DNA from: Saccoglossus kowalevskii
Lineage: Eukaryota > Hemichordata > Enteropneusta > Harrimaniidae
Length of the DNA: 59,904 bases
Reading direction: 5' to 3'
NCBI RefSeq assembly: GCF_000003605.2
Contig: NW_003157229.1
Coordinates: 324,183-384,086 of the forward strand
Made by a program: the position numbers and the translations under genes
In this document: in pieces, positions 36,501 to 49,600 of the stretch
Layout of the letters: each line of letters begins with the position of its first letter
Numbering within the stretch: position 1 is the first letter of the stretch
Notes under the pieces: model-generated
Seen by the model: the letters and a program-made list of their open reading frames with translations, nothing else
The model's database searches: none
Told to the model about the DNA's origin: nothing

Positions 36501-39500
36501 CACCAACATCAACCACCACCCACCCCCTCCCGCCCCACCGTGAAGTAGACATCAAATGGTTCAGCAGTTATTCATGATTGGGTACTTTGGTAGGATATGA
36601 ACGTAGTATTGTCAATTTGGCACGCTGTAAATCGTGCTTGCCTGGCGAATTACATACTTGCCCACAATACTTCAGAAGTGTTTTTATTATACGCATAATT
36701 ATATCCCATATCCGTCATAGGGCGAGAATTTCGTAAATCATTATGTAAGCAATACGCACATTCTCGGTTAAAACGCCCCCGCTTCCGAAACAATTTTGTT
36801 TTGAATGGCTTTTTGTATTAAAATGATGCCCAACATCGAGTATATCAAAACACTTCATCGGAAATAATACTAACATACAATAACAGATGGGACGTTTGCA
36901 ATCCATGCTCTAACGCCCGTGTAAATTACATCCATAGAGAACTACGAAACGTCATTAAGGAAATGTACATATACATTGGTGGGAGTGGACAACTCGTTGG
37001 TGGAGAATCGGAAACACAAGGTGATATTATTACAAAGGAGTATTCTGTGATGTTAAGCGGCGAAATGATATAGATCGTCTCAGTCCTTTCACAGCTGCTA
37101 TCGAAATAATATTAAAAGAAAACAATAACAGAGTTTTAAAATCGACATCGACATTTGGAAACGTACCTGATACTCTCAAAGAGAATAGTCCTCCCAACAG
37201 TTGGGTTTAAAATCGAGCAGCGTATTCCTCTAACGCGTAAATGGCTTCATGTCATCGATCACATTTGGTAAATAATAAAATGACATCGAAATAAACGAAT
37301 GCATTAAGTGGAACGGTTGCCATGCGTCAACTAACTGAGTGGCGCGATTCGAGGATAATGTATTCATTTGCAAGGAACTATTGTGTTGCGAACAGTTCTC
37401 TTACTCGTATGTTTGAATAAGCCACTCAGCGGGTTGTTTAAGGTTACAAAAATTTTCTTTTTGAAAAGTGTGTTGTTATAAGATGTAAATCCCATGTAAT
37501 TAAATAACATGAATGAAAGGCACATACGCGCGATCCTTGAAGCTGTCTATAATAATTAGTAAAAAAAAGAACTTAACAAAGTGGTAATTTGAATGATATA
37601 TATCATTCCTTCGATTATCGCACTTAGAATTATCATTATTGGTGATTTTGAAATAAAAATCATATTAACTTCAGATAACACATGCCACCTTAGGCAAAAA
37701 CAATGATTCCCGTATATTTTGTGTTTTACATTTATTATCTTGTATTTTTATGACCATCTATTTGTAGTCGTTATTTTTTACTCTGCATCCTTGAACGTGC
37801 AATAAAAAGGTCTGATTAATGAATGAATAAGTAAATAATTAATTAGACGAATCACTTGTTTGTAGTGTAAATTTCGGAATGTTATAATAGGACATTTTTC
37901 CGACGTTATATATTGATAAGTGGATTGCGAGTTCCAAACTCATTATATTTAACATTTTTGCTTTGTTATTATAAATGTATGACAATACGACAGATGCTTA
38001 AAGTAACAGGGAATCGTGAAGACTTTCTAAATCCAACAGAACGACCACACAACGGTAATGTTGGTCAAGTGTGCCTGGAGTCTGAACAAACACTTTAACT
38101 CTGCGTGGCGTCTTCTATTAGCACCGTGTACTTGAAAGGTTGAGAGTTGGACACTATGTTGTTAATTGGCACCGACACAGCAATCACAATTATAGCATGT
38201 ACGTCCTATAGCCTCAATAATAAGTTGTATTTTCGACGGAGTTGACTTTATTCCGTACAAGTTATCGAGAGGAGTTAATTGTTTAATTACCTGACTCAAC
38301 TGTTTTATATTTATAACGACAACACGTAACAAACATGCGTCATACACAGCAAGACAGATTTCTATCTGTGCAAACTATTCGCAGCAGTTGGCCCAAGTAA
38401 ATCGATATGTACGTATTACGAAATGGGATATTAAGATTGTGGGACTGATTAAGATAAACATTAAATTACTTATCGTGTGCTTAGTTTCAGAGATTTCATT
38501 TCGGATTCGGATTACGATAACAAATATTCATTCATTCAAACAAAGTACTCATGTATTCACAGCGTAACACATAACCCAAAAAGACCAATCTTTGGGACGT
38601 GGGAGTGTCCATGGGGCTCACATATCCCGTTAGTCTCCTTCTAGTTGTAGTAAATGGTCATTGACCCGTTATATTTGTATGTGCAGTGTGCGCAGTTGTT
38701 ATCAAATTACACCACAGCGAAGAAATGCCATCTTATATTTAATAAAGCAAAATTACGGTAATATTCAGATATTATTATATTTTAATATTATCGTAAATCT
38801 TTCCATCAGTTTTTATTAATATGCAAATGATAACCCCACAATTAAACTTTTCATAACACGAATATGTTGTTGTCGTGATGCACCCAAAAGCGGCCATTCG
38901 AAGTTTATAGATTATAAGTGTGTAAGATTAAATGCCACTATAAGTAGGATTCAGAAGTTAAACAGGCCATCGGCTGTTGCACTTACTGGCGGTTACTGTA
39001 TTTTTGTTCAGTGCAGTACTGAATCGTATTACCCCTTCAGTCATTGCATATTTTGTTACTGTCGAATCTAATGCATAATCCCTTATGTATGTTGTGAGGT
39101 GATTACACACATAAACCAAATTAGTATAATAACAAAATATAAACGCTGTAATCTATATGCAAATTTCCCCAGTCTAGTTTTAATTAATAGGCATGGCCCT
39201 AAGCAGGATTACTATATTTTGACGGTTACATACACTAAACGAGATGTGTGTTTTAGTTCTTTATTAAAAATGTGCCAATTCCTTGATTGAATTGTGGGGT
39301 TCAGTCGCGTGGCTGTAAATCGTAATGAAACGAATATGTAATTTATTCTTTCAATATTGATGTATTTAAAACCGCTTTCGTGGACATTGGAAAAATTACG
39401 CGGGCGAAGTGTGAATTGTACATAGTGATAGGCGTAACGCGGAGCCTTACGTGTGGAACCTCATTGTGTATCAGAACACTATAACTTATAACATCTTATT

Positions 39501-40217
39501 GAATATGTAATATTGCATAACGTTTGTGCATACATATTATATTTCACTTTGGATCTTGATGAATGCCAATTATTTTATACGGTTAGCTCCATACACATAC
39601 ACACTGTCAGACAGTCACGTCTAGGAAATTCAGTGTCATCCGCTTATTGTAGAACTGCAGTGTCTGTTTTTAGTTCGAACATATAGTATATAATTGTTAT
39701 AAATTCGGCGGTGAAACCATCATATCTGATGTTAAATATACCACTAGGTTCATATAGAGTGTCGCTACACAAGGAATAATGACAACATGAATACGACTAT
39801 TCAAATCCTTCCAAACCCCTCAATGAGTTGCGTGTTAAGAATCCATTTAGCCGGAACATTATGTGTCTGTTGAATTGTGCGTTCAAGTTTTAATCGCGCA
39901 ATGCAATTTAATTGGGTCAAGTTGTCACTTGTATTTGTCATCCGCTGTGTACGCTGCACGACAGGAAGATGAACTTGAGTTCGTATCTGTTTCTCGAACT
40001 CTTACAAAACGACTCCATAAATCACTGTAAATTGATGTATTGTTCCTTTCAGAAGTCATTCACCTCGGTATGTGATTGGATGTAGTGACATACGGGAACT
40101 GGCATTGTCGATTCTGTGTCCAGTTTTGTTAGCGATGGTATTCTATAGGTGGAAATATCTAATAAGAATGGTTTTCACAGCATGTTGTAAGTGCACAAAA
40201 CGGAAATCTGAAAGGTT
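27565..40217. other. Intergenic desert, 12.7 kb
   Basis: No supportable exon in either strand. A tRNA A-box-like string TGGCTCAGTTGGTATAGTG lies at 29072-29090. A stretch at 28287-28610 has open frames on both strands, but neither could be assigned. The rest is unique AT-rich sequence. Confidence 0.5.
29066..29200 (+). repeat. Possible degenerate tRNA-derived (SINE-like) fragment
   Basis: GATGGCTCAGTTGGTATAGTG (29070-29090) is an excellent A-box/D-arm match. A weak B-box relative, AATTCAAGACA, lies near 29146, followed by GAAGCTCT near 29173. The spacing and the poor T-arm rule out a working tRNA. A decayed SINE is the simplest reading. Confidence 0.3.
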
Positions 40218-40482
40218 TTATAATATTAAGTAAGATAATATGTAGCAGGCAAAGCATGGCGAGCGAGTGCAGCCGAGTAGTTTATTGACTCACTAATAAG
40301 AGAACTGGCGTAAGCATTGAACGTTGAAACGCGTGAACTGTGGAAATAGCGATATTACTTCACGCGCGAGTTGAGCTGAATTCAAAATGGCGCGAAACAC
40401 TATTTGTCCGTTGACAGAAAACAATTTTCTTATCATTGCACACCATTCTAAAAATTGTGGAACAACAAACAAAATGGCGGCG
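40218..40482 (+). repeat. Dispersed CpG-containing repeat, copy A
   Basis: About 265 bp shared, in opposite orientation, with 46261-46608. Blocks in order: TAATATGTAGCAGGCA, a GGCGAGCGAG relative, TTATT(G)ACTCACTAA, TTCACGCGCGAGTTGAGC (40359-40376), a perfectly conserved 22-bp AT-rich block at 40417-40438, and ACAAAATGGCG near the end. No transposase and no clear terminal inverted repeats are seen. It is probably a non-autonomous element or SINE-like family. Confidence 0.65.
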
Positions 40483-43400
40483 TACACCACTTTCTAACTC
40501 TTAGGGTATATAGATATCTGCCATACTCTTCTATATACACAGATGTTGTCTATAGGGCTCGCTGCACTTTCGGCCGGTATCGCTGTTTCACAAATAGTGT
40601 GACGGCAATGGTGTGTACATGTTTAGGGTATACAAATACTAGACCATGGTGTACACATGCGTGTACTGTTCACTATACTCGCCACCTTAAAGATAACGAA
40701 GAGAATGCACTGATATTATCTATTTCTGATTCCACGATCTATTAATTGACGTTTGTTAAACATAATCGTATAATAAATAATATTAATAGGCAACGGAAAA
40801 CCCAATGACGGACGATTTATCAGGTAAATTATTTATTTGATAGTTTGTGATAAATATGCGAAATTCAATTCACTTCTTATTTAAGTGCAATGACTCTGTA
40901 TTCAGTATTCCCCATGCAAACGAGGGGGATACTGTATGCAGTTATTGATCAATATAACGTGCGCTCATTGTATACACACACAAACACGGTTAAGTATTGA
41001 ATATGAAGTGTGTCCGTTCAAAAGCTGTAATTTATTGAATTATTGGAGTATTGAAGCAGGAACCAAAACCTCATAAATATATATTTCGATCGGAGCCTGA
41101 GATTACCCGTACCCACTCTAAACGTATAAGCTTTTCTACGTGATAAAAATACTTCTATACGAATATCTTCAGAAACTATGAATGTAGCAGCGACAAGACT
41201 TCGGGATTGTGCTCGATTGGCCACCTAATCCCAACACCTAACAATCAGACCAATCAGAGAGCATCTTGCTTGTTGACATGTTTAAGCGTATCAATCTCTG
41301 CCTTGTATACGCTTCTGCTCAACCGAGTTTTAGAGATAAGGTAGGCAATATTTCAAAACCATTGTGTTTATTAGCTGATAAATATATGACAATATCCAAT
41401 TAGAGAATTAAACATTGTCCGCGATAGTTGCAATGTGACATTGGAATAAATTAACATGGTTAATGAGCAATTGAGACAATATATCCAGACTGTGATAGAC
41501 AAGACTCATGAAACGCTCGGGGTTCTATATTAAGACGTAATATTTTCTTCTATTTCTTCTCTCTGCATTTGAGTTGATTCTCGTTGCCATTGAAACCATG
41601 TACACATACATAGTCGTTTTTAAAATGTTGTTGGTTTAATTGATTAACTGACAGGGTCAAAAAGTCAAAAGTCCAATAACGTTTTAAACATTAGCATAGA
41701 TATTGGATGCGTATACTAAAAATTATTGCATTCTTGAACTCCGAGTGTTACAGTAGTAATATGTACAATAATGCACACTTTCTAGACATAACTATCATTT
41801 TTAATCTAAATGTTCACATCTATACTGTAGCAAATCGCGAGCACATGGTGTGTAAGGTTTAAATAAGTATCATTAGCTCTGAATATAAATAATCGCCATC
41901 ACACAGAACGCATATTAACTATCCAAATATTCGTTAACTTTGCTTGACGTTTATAACTCATGCGTTTTCTCCTATACCCAATATTTCACGAATTATGTAC
42001 TATACGAGCTAAGTAACATACAGAGAGCGATTCAATTAAAGGCCAGTTCCCTGGATGAATATTATCACTACTGTTGCATAGCATAAATAATTAATACGTA
42101 AATAATATGAAAATAAGGAAGAACTACTTATAATGCGGATTTTCAATAGGACCTTGTTACTAATATAGCAATGTTATGAGATATCACTAAAAAGCAAGTT
42201 TGATCGAAAAATAAAAACATTCCGAACCTTGGAAATATTTTTCAGTCAAAAATATGCCGAGTATGTCGAAAATATATATTTCACTTCTTTCTCCCAGTCA
42301 GATAAGTCACATATTATCAGTTATGCCTTCATAAACTTCAACTTCTGTTTAATATCACATTTGCATAACTTATACAGGAAGGTACGCATATTTCCTGGAT
42401 AGAAATGGAAATGTGAGTTACATTGGATAGAACACTCAATGTAACCCATGCGAGGGTAAAGATGGACGTTTATTGAGTTACTCAATACTGAGACTTTATT
42501 TATGATTGAATCAGATAGCGAGAGAAAGGCGTTTTTGAATAAAGAATTGTCTGTCCGTTATTTTGATCATATATTGTTTGAAGCATGAACATACTAGCTA
42601 GTCATTTGTGAGAGTCACGTGACATATTAATTGCCGGACACTCTAATGTTACAACAAAATACTTATAAATGTTAAAAATAAATGTATTGATCTGTGCTAA
42701 TCTGGAACATGAAATCATGATATTAATAAAATAATTTCACACCAAACGGTGCAAATTGGGGAAAACATTGTGCATGTTGCTAGTGATATGTTACAGATAC
42801 TGTCTTCTATATATTATAATAGTGTCGTTGATGGTTAATGTATGCGTGTTGCTACGATTTGCAGTTACCAGTGATTTAGACTACAGTCTAACATATTTTG
42901 TATTTTGGGGAATTCCATTATACGAATTGTGATTGCTTCATTTCAATTAAGATAACAAGGACAATTAATTTATAGTATATCAAAATGAATGTCTACTCTA
43001 GCATGCCATGCTATATGAATACATAAATATTGGAAAGCCTTCCCTTCAGATTAAATACACTTGGCAGCATCGGTGCATTGCTATTTCACTGCACACAATG
43101 GTGTTGGGAAAATACCAGCTGGCCCACGATGTTTGCGATTTGAAAGAATAATACATATCTATACAGCCATAATGTTCCAAGATACGCGGCCTTTCCCCCA
43201 TATTCGATCATTTAAACAGTTTGCACCCATTTACTGTATTTTGTATTCGATATTATGTTATGATCGCTGTGATACAGTGCAGCTGAAGAAACACATAAAC
43301 TCTTGTGCATGCCTTTGTTACATAAGTGCATGGCGCACCTGTCAGCAGTCAATACTCCTTCACATGTTATTTTCATTCACACTTAAAAACACGGAAAGAT

Positions 43401-45643
43401 TCTCTGGGTTGGTGTTTCAGTTCAGTCGACAATATGTGTCACTCTGGTATACGTTCCCCGTACTCTAAATAAATTGGTGTTGTACGCGATCCATTAGTAT
43501 GCATATACATCTTTAATATTCATGTGCACACGATCTATATATCACTTTTGCAAAAGATGCAGTTGTCGCTACTAATGTCATTAGACTAATACGAATCATT
43601 CGATGCAAAACGATAACCTGGCTAAACTTTGTATTGTATTTTTGTCAATGAACTGAAACTTAAATTAAATATGGTAATAAAGTTTGTTCTTTTGAATCTT
43701 GACAAAATTAATAAGTGACCTGCGATACAATAAAAAGTAATTAAAATTCATTTCGACAGACTTGAAAAAGTATCACGACGTTTTTAATATAATAATATAA
43801 TACTTCACTGATATAGTATGCTTTTCTGTGTTATATAGAATACATATCTTGAAAATGTTACTAGGTAAACTGGTAATTCATAACAGTCACCAACGCCATA
43901 CTATGTTGAATATGTTACAATGAATCTTATAACGTCAGTAAATTATGTCATATGAGACAATAGTCCAATAGCATTGCTCCATTCTATGAGTTAATGAAAC
44001 CTGGAAACATTACTGGATCTAACCGTAATACTTTGTCGCCATACATATCGTATGATATTCATATCACATATAAAGCACTATTTGAAAACATGCACGCAGT
44101 GCTATACACTTGCAAACCTTAAGGGGTCTGACTATTCCCGTTTGGGGAAAATTAATAGGTTTTCCTACAATAAAAAGATGAAGTAATACGAACTACAAAA
44201 CATATCTGTATATCCCCCAAGGTGTCAGTAATGTAAACCGTAGTATAATGTCTTACATATCCAGTAAAATATCAACAACAGATAACCGCGCCTAGATCGA
44301 CGAGAATGAGGTTTTATCACGCATTGAGTAACCCACATATAAATGACAGTAATCCCTGCAAACATTAGCGCGTGCCCCCTCTCAGTGTGACGATCATTGT
44401 ATCTGGCTTCAATGACATAAGCCGTAATTCAAAGTTATTTACCTAATGTAACGCGTTCCAGTATTACCCTCTTCAAAATGAAGGTGTCATTATTTGTTTG
44501 ACGAGGCCTGGCGCCATATGGTATCGATTGCAATCACCCAGTATGTGAAATGTGTAACCATGAAAGTTCATTAAAAAGATTACAGAGTAATCAAAGCAGT
44601 TGAAATCCCAATAATGCATAATTGATATTGCATCTGCGAAGATTTTAAACTTGACTTCACATAACTAACTAACGCTATCGGTTTTCGAAACACGTGACAT
44701 TATTTCATAATTACCACGTAGTTCACATATCTTATGCCTATCCTACTGTTTTCGCTATGTACCTCGGTGTGTTTGATTTGTTATTTGTCAGTTGTTTATA
44801 TGATTGTATTTTAACTTGAGGATTGTTTGTTTGACATTTTTTGTGTGTGTCTTGGACTTGTCAATTTAATTTCGTTACCATGTTACTAGAAAATACGCCG
44901 ATATAAGTTTCTCCCAGGTTCTCATAGTCCTGGGTACCAATCCGCGTGTTTAACACGGGAAATGACTGTGTCGGTCACTGGAGATTTCGCACAATGTCCG
45001 TCTTTCGGCTTTTACGCAATCAGACATCAGTAATTGAAAACATTTGGCGATGTTGTTAAATGCCATGCAAATAAAGACGCATACGTTTAAGGATGTGTAT
45101 AGGTTCATATAACAACCTAAACCACCTGACAATTCGACACATATTGTGGAAACCTACTTTAAAATATGTTCCGAATATCCGAATTCACTTACAAACTCGC
45201 TGCGAATAGTCAACGAATGATGACGATTAAGCATGGTGTTGTGTTCACAGCTGTTTCTACGTCAGCGTAAGTATTACTCACAAGTTACGCCGACACTTAT
45301 AAAATCTTCAAATAGGATTTACACTGAGCCATCTGTAAGCCTCTTAAAGTCGTTCACTTGGTAAAATTTTATCGCAATATTATGTTTCAAAAGTCCCACT
45401 CAATTATATATTTTGATATATATACTATAGCCTTGTGAGTGTTTTTACTGGATATATATCACGGTTTCAGAAAAAAATCGTATAAAGCGATGTAAACACA
45501 AATTTTCATGGAAAATAAATAGTATTTCCCAGCATCTCCTATTAATTCCTTATAATCAGAATCAACTATCTTATAATATTATTGTGTCACTATCTGATTT
45601 TGCAGATATGGCGAGATGATTTCCCATAAGGATTCGACCAATG
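40483..45643. other. Intergenic
   Basis: Unique AT-rich sequence. A pair of CCAAT-type boxes in opposite orientation lies at 41215-41257, and a 9-bp hairpin (GTTACATTG/CAATGTAAC) at 42417-42445. The open frame at 43061-43468 has no coding character that I trust. Confidence 0.45.
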
Positions 45644-45925
45644 TTAAAGCGCGACAGTCGTGGCGCTGCGCATGTGCGGCATTCGTGTTGATAGACATTG
45701 ATTTTCCCATAATCCAATGTATGAGGTTTTACCCGGGCGCGACTCAAGCCTGTGCGGACATGCACTAATTACCGCCGGCCGGGCGACTCCTTCGATACCT
45801 TCCAACCACCTAATAAATACCTAATTAAAGCTTCGTAACGTCCCAGTTTGTACTCGTTGATCTGCGCAACAGTATGTGAGACCTATATCTCGCGCATGCG
45901 TGGCGCGACGACTACCGCCCTTTAA
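45644..45925. mobile_element. Second TTAA-flanked non-autonomous element (274 bp)
   Basis: Long imperfect terminal inverted repeats begin AGCGCGACAGTCGTGGCGC at 45648 and AGGGCGGTAGTCGTCGCGCC inward from 45921 on the other strand. They match at 24 of 32 positions, and TTAA lies on both sides (45644-45647 and 45922-45925). The interior is GC-rich relative to its surroundings, with no coding sequence. It shares the AG start and TTAA duplication with the element at 5480-5997, but its termini otherwise differ, so it is probably a different family of the same superfamily. Confidence 0.7.
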
Positions 45926-46260
45926 TGTCTGTAATTTGAGTGCCAATCATGGCAAAATGAAACACGTTTTTTTTATTCATGTATTTACGCCGGCATTAAA
46001 ATGGCACGAAAACAGATATGAACATGCTAATAGAATATGAATAATATTATCGTTTCGGTAAGTTATTATTTCAAGTGAGTTTCGCCAGTAATTTTATCGA
46101 ATATCAGTGAAATATTTTGTTTAAATCAATATAGCAATGTATGCTTTCTTGACCAAAGAAATGTCAAACATGAATATACATCAATGTGTCCGAACAATAG
46201 AGAGAGAAGCGAGCTCTACAGATAACATATAAATATATATAAAAGAGTGGGAAATAGACT
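45926..46260. other. Intergenic
   Basis: AT-rich sequence between the second TTAA element and dispersed repeat copy B; nothing recognised. Confidence 0.4.
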
Positions 46261-46608
46261 GCGCCATTTTGTTTTATTTGTTCGCTTCACAAATTCTGCA
46301 AAGTGAGACAACTCATTCATGATAAAGTATCTTCAGAATGTTTTTCAATGATAAGAAAATTGTTTTCAGGCAACAGACTAAAAATAGTACAGTGTTCGAG
46401 TCATTGTGATCAGCGGCGTCACACGAATCGTGCGTGGCGCCGTCGTGAATTCTGCTCAACTCGCGCGTGAACAAATACCTAGACTTCTGCAGTTGACACA
46501 CTTTGACCTTCTATGGTTACGTCAGTTTTAGTGAATAAATAAACTTCTATGCTGCGCTCACTTGCCAGGCACTGCCTGCTACATATTATAAATTAGTATA
46601 ATATTATG
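46261..46608 (-). repeat. Dispersed CpG-containing repeat, copy B (inverted)
   Basis: Reverse-complement relative of 40218-40482. GCTCAACTCGCGCGTGAA at 46454-46471 matches the CACGCGCGAGTTGAGC block, and the 22-bp AT-rich block is identical at 46336-46357. The ends also agree (TGCCTGCTACATATTATA at 46573-46590; CGCCATTTTGT at 46262-46272). It is about 80 bp longer than copy A through internal indels, and overall identity is moderate, so the copies are old. Confidence 0.65.
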
Positions 46609-49600
46609 ATAAAGTTTTTTAAGTGTCACATTCATACAGCTTGTGTAATTTTATACGTCTACCAACAATGGGATGTGACAAAATTTATATTTGCCCGAGA
46701 CCAACGTAACTCACATCGCAGACGATGGTGCCCGAATAATACCAGTTTTTATGACTGTATAAACGCCATATCCAATATATGATAATTCAAAAAGCTTTCT
46801 TTTTATCTAAGTACTCAACATTATGTATTATGTTTGAACCAAAGCTAGAAACAAAATGTGCAATTGAGCTAATGCGTTTTCATGTAAGTAATAAACATTG
46901 GGTGAAAGGAACGTAATTTATTCTACCAGGTAGTGACATGAGAGTTGGAGTTTTTGTTAGATATCAATATCATACAAAGGGTGGCATATATACATCCATT
47001 TCGGTTGAATCAGAGTAATATTCTAGGAAACAAATAAATGGCACGGTTTTATGGACCTATATATACTTAACTATATTACTGAATGTTCACAAACGATTGG
47101 GACTGTCGACGTACTGGAATGCATGGCTTGGTCCTAAACTGCATGTACATATGAAGGCATGGACAGGAATCGCCAAATAGACCTAGTGACAACCCAGTAA
47201 ACATCTTTCAGGTTTCTGTCTGGGGCGTTTGCTTTCGCGTGGAATAGTACATTGAACTCACCAACGTCTACTTATAGATGAAATGAAGATTAGTCGCTGT
47301 ACGATCCCAGATATCATGGCGGTCCGGTGTGATTAAGTCATGTAATTATTATAGATATCTGCATTCTATGTGATGCCCAGTGGTGTATATGGTTAGTCCA
47401 TGTAAAGTCGGTTGAAAATTTGACTTGATTACTGACAGTCAAAAAATATGGCAACATTGTTGGAGGCTTTGCAATTCATTCATGGAGGATTGTTAGGAAA
47501 TAAAGTAATTGGAATATTTCCACTTTTAATATTATTTAAAATGCATCTGTGTTGTTAACTTACATATAAGGACATACACAGTTTTTTTATGATTTCAACC
47601 TCAGCTTGCCTAGCGTTTATTTATAGCAACATTTTGGGAAAGGCTTAATTAGTAATCAATGTGTCCTGAAAACCGTAAATATATCGATGGATCTGAATAA
47701 AATCATATTCATTAACGCATGTAATTAAACTGGTGGGAAACGAGTTCATAGAATGACGATCCTGTATGCAAATGATATGGAACGCTCTATAAAAATATTC
47801 TTCCCATGCCAGTGTTGGTGTTAAACAGCTTCTTGCCGGATACATGGAATGAACAGGATATTAAATTCCTTTTAATAAATATGATATTGTTGGAACACTC
47901 GCAAATGTTTTCAATAAATTATACATCAAGTCACCCTCGACGTTCAAATAACGATATATCGATAGACGTATTTTTAACGGTAAAATAATTGCTCAAGGAC
48001 AAATCACTGAAAAGCCGCATCCGCAATGTAGATAGAAAAATTGTTATCGCCTGCCGCCATCGAAGATGATGCCCAATAGTATGATTATTCGTTATTTAGA
48101 TCACATTTTCGCCAAGGCCAAACTTACGGAAATCGACAGTACATTGAACTCATTTCACATTCAAATAATATACATTATGTTGAACCCGTGATTTGCCGGG
48201 GTTGAATCACTAAGGGGTGTCAAGCCACACAAGGGGTGGGTATGCCATAGACTAGGTGGGGGGGTCAAGCCACTGACTGCGATTTGGTCCGCGGGTGGTT
48301 GTGTTTGACAGAATCTAGTTGACATCGAGATAGAGAATTAGTTGACATTTGACAGAGAGGTGGCTGCATATTCCTGTCATATGGTTTACACAGAAATAAC
48401 CAAGAGAAAAATAACTATGACAAATAGTGTCCAGAATTGCGGTATACCGTGTGAAATACAACTGAGGATAGAATAGCGTGCGGATTATTGAAATGATTGT
48501 CGTTGTTGTTCGGGTTTGCGTTGATTGTGATTGACGCCTTGTACTGTAATTTCTGCAAAACGCGTGAAATGAGAAACCGTTGCTATCAACAAATTGATAA
48601 TGTGTGTGTTACATGCGCCTCAGACTCACGACGTGCATGTTATGAACATGCTATTTTGTTTTCGGTTGTATTACAAAGCACCTAATGTTGTGCAAATGCG
48701 TACTAAATCTAAGTTTCACTTATACACACTTCTGTCATAAAACATATCTTGTATATATATATATATATATATTGACTTACATGTGTTTCCATCATAAACA
48801 CTATGTTATATTGTGAGGGTTTACTCTGAGTCGAGAGTGCTTTTATTCGACTACAACCTAGTCGCAATAGACCGCAGGTGTTTTGTTGAGGTCAATATAG
48901 CGACGATACTTGTTTTTATCCTACAAAAGGTTTCGCGTTTAGTCATCCCCTATCATATACAGCACTGGTATTTGTGACTGTGGGCATGATGACGCAATGA
49001 ATGCAACACTATTTGAGAGATGAAAGCTTTCTCACTGTCGTTAAGATAGCAGCGGTATTGTGTCCCAGTATGTTGATTAGATGCTTGTAATACATTTGTT
49101 TAGGTCAATTACTGAAATAATAAAAAAAAGTTATCGGGTGTTATCTTTATGTAAGAATGCTGTTATCTACTAACACTTTGGAGAGCTGAGTTGTCATATA
49201 TATCTTCTATATAGTACTTCAGTTGAATAATGTAGTAATTTATGAGTTGGTTAGAGGCAATAAATATATACAGTAATACTTTGTTATGTATTTTTTTGTT
49301 TATTCATGTGTTATTATCAGTACATGATTTATTAATAATTACTTTAACGAGTTTGTGTTACGGTTTTTTATCGTTCATTCCCCGATACCAGTACATTCAT
49401 ATACTATCAATGATGCTGAGAAAACACGTTTATAGATGAGAACTTGGGGGTCTGGTGGATTAACAATACATTAATTACAATTTATATAACTATGGACATA
49501 TTCACTTTGAATGTGTGTTCTGCGTAGTTTCCCGAATATCGCTTTATCTTTCGAACTTTGTTTACAACTTCTTTCTTTTGTTCTTTTTGATTTTTTTTTC

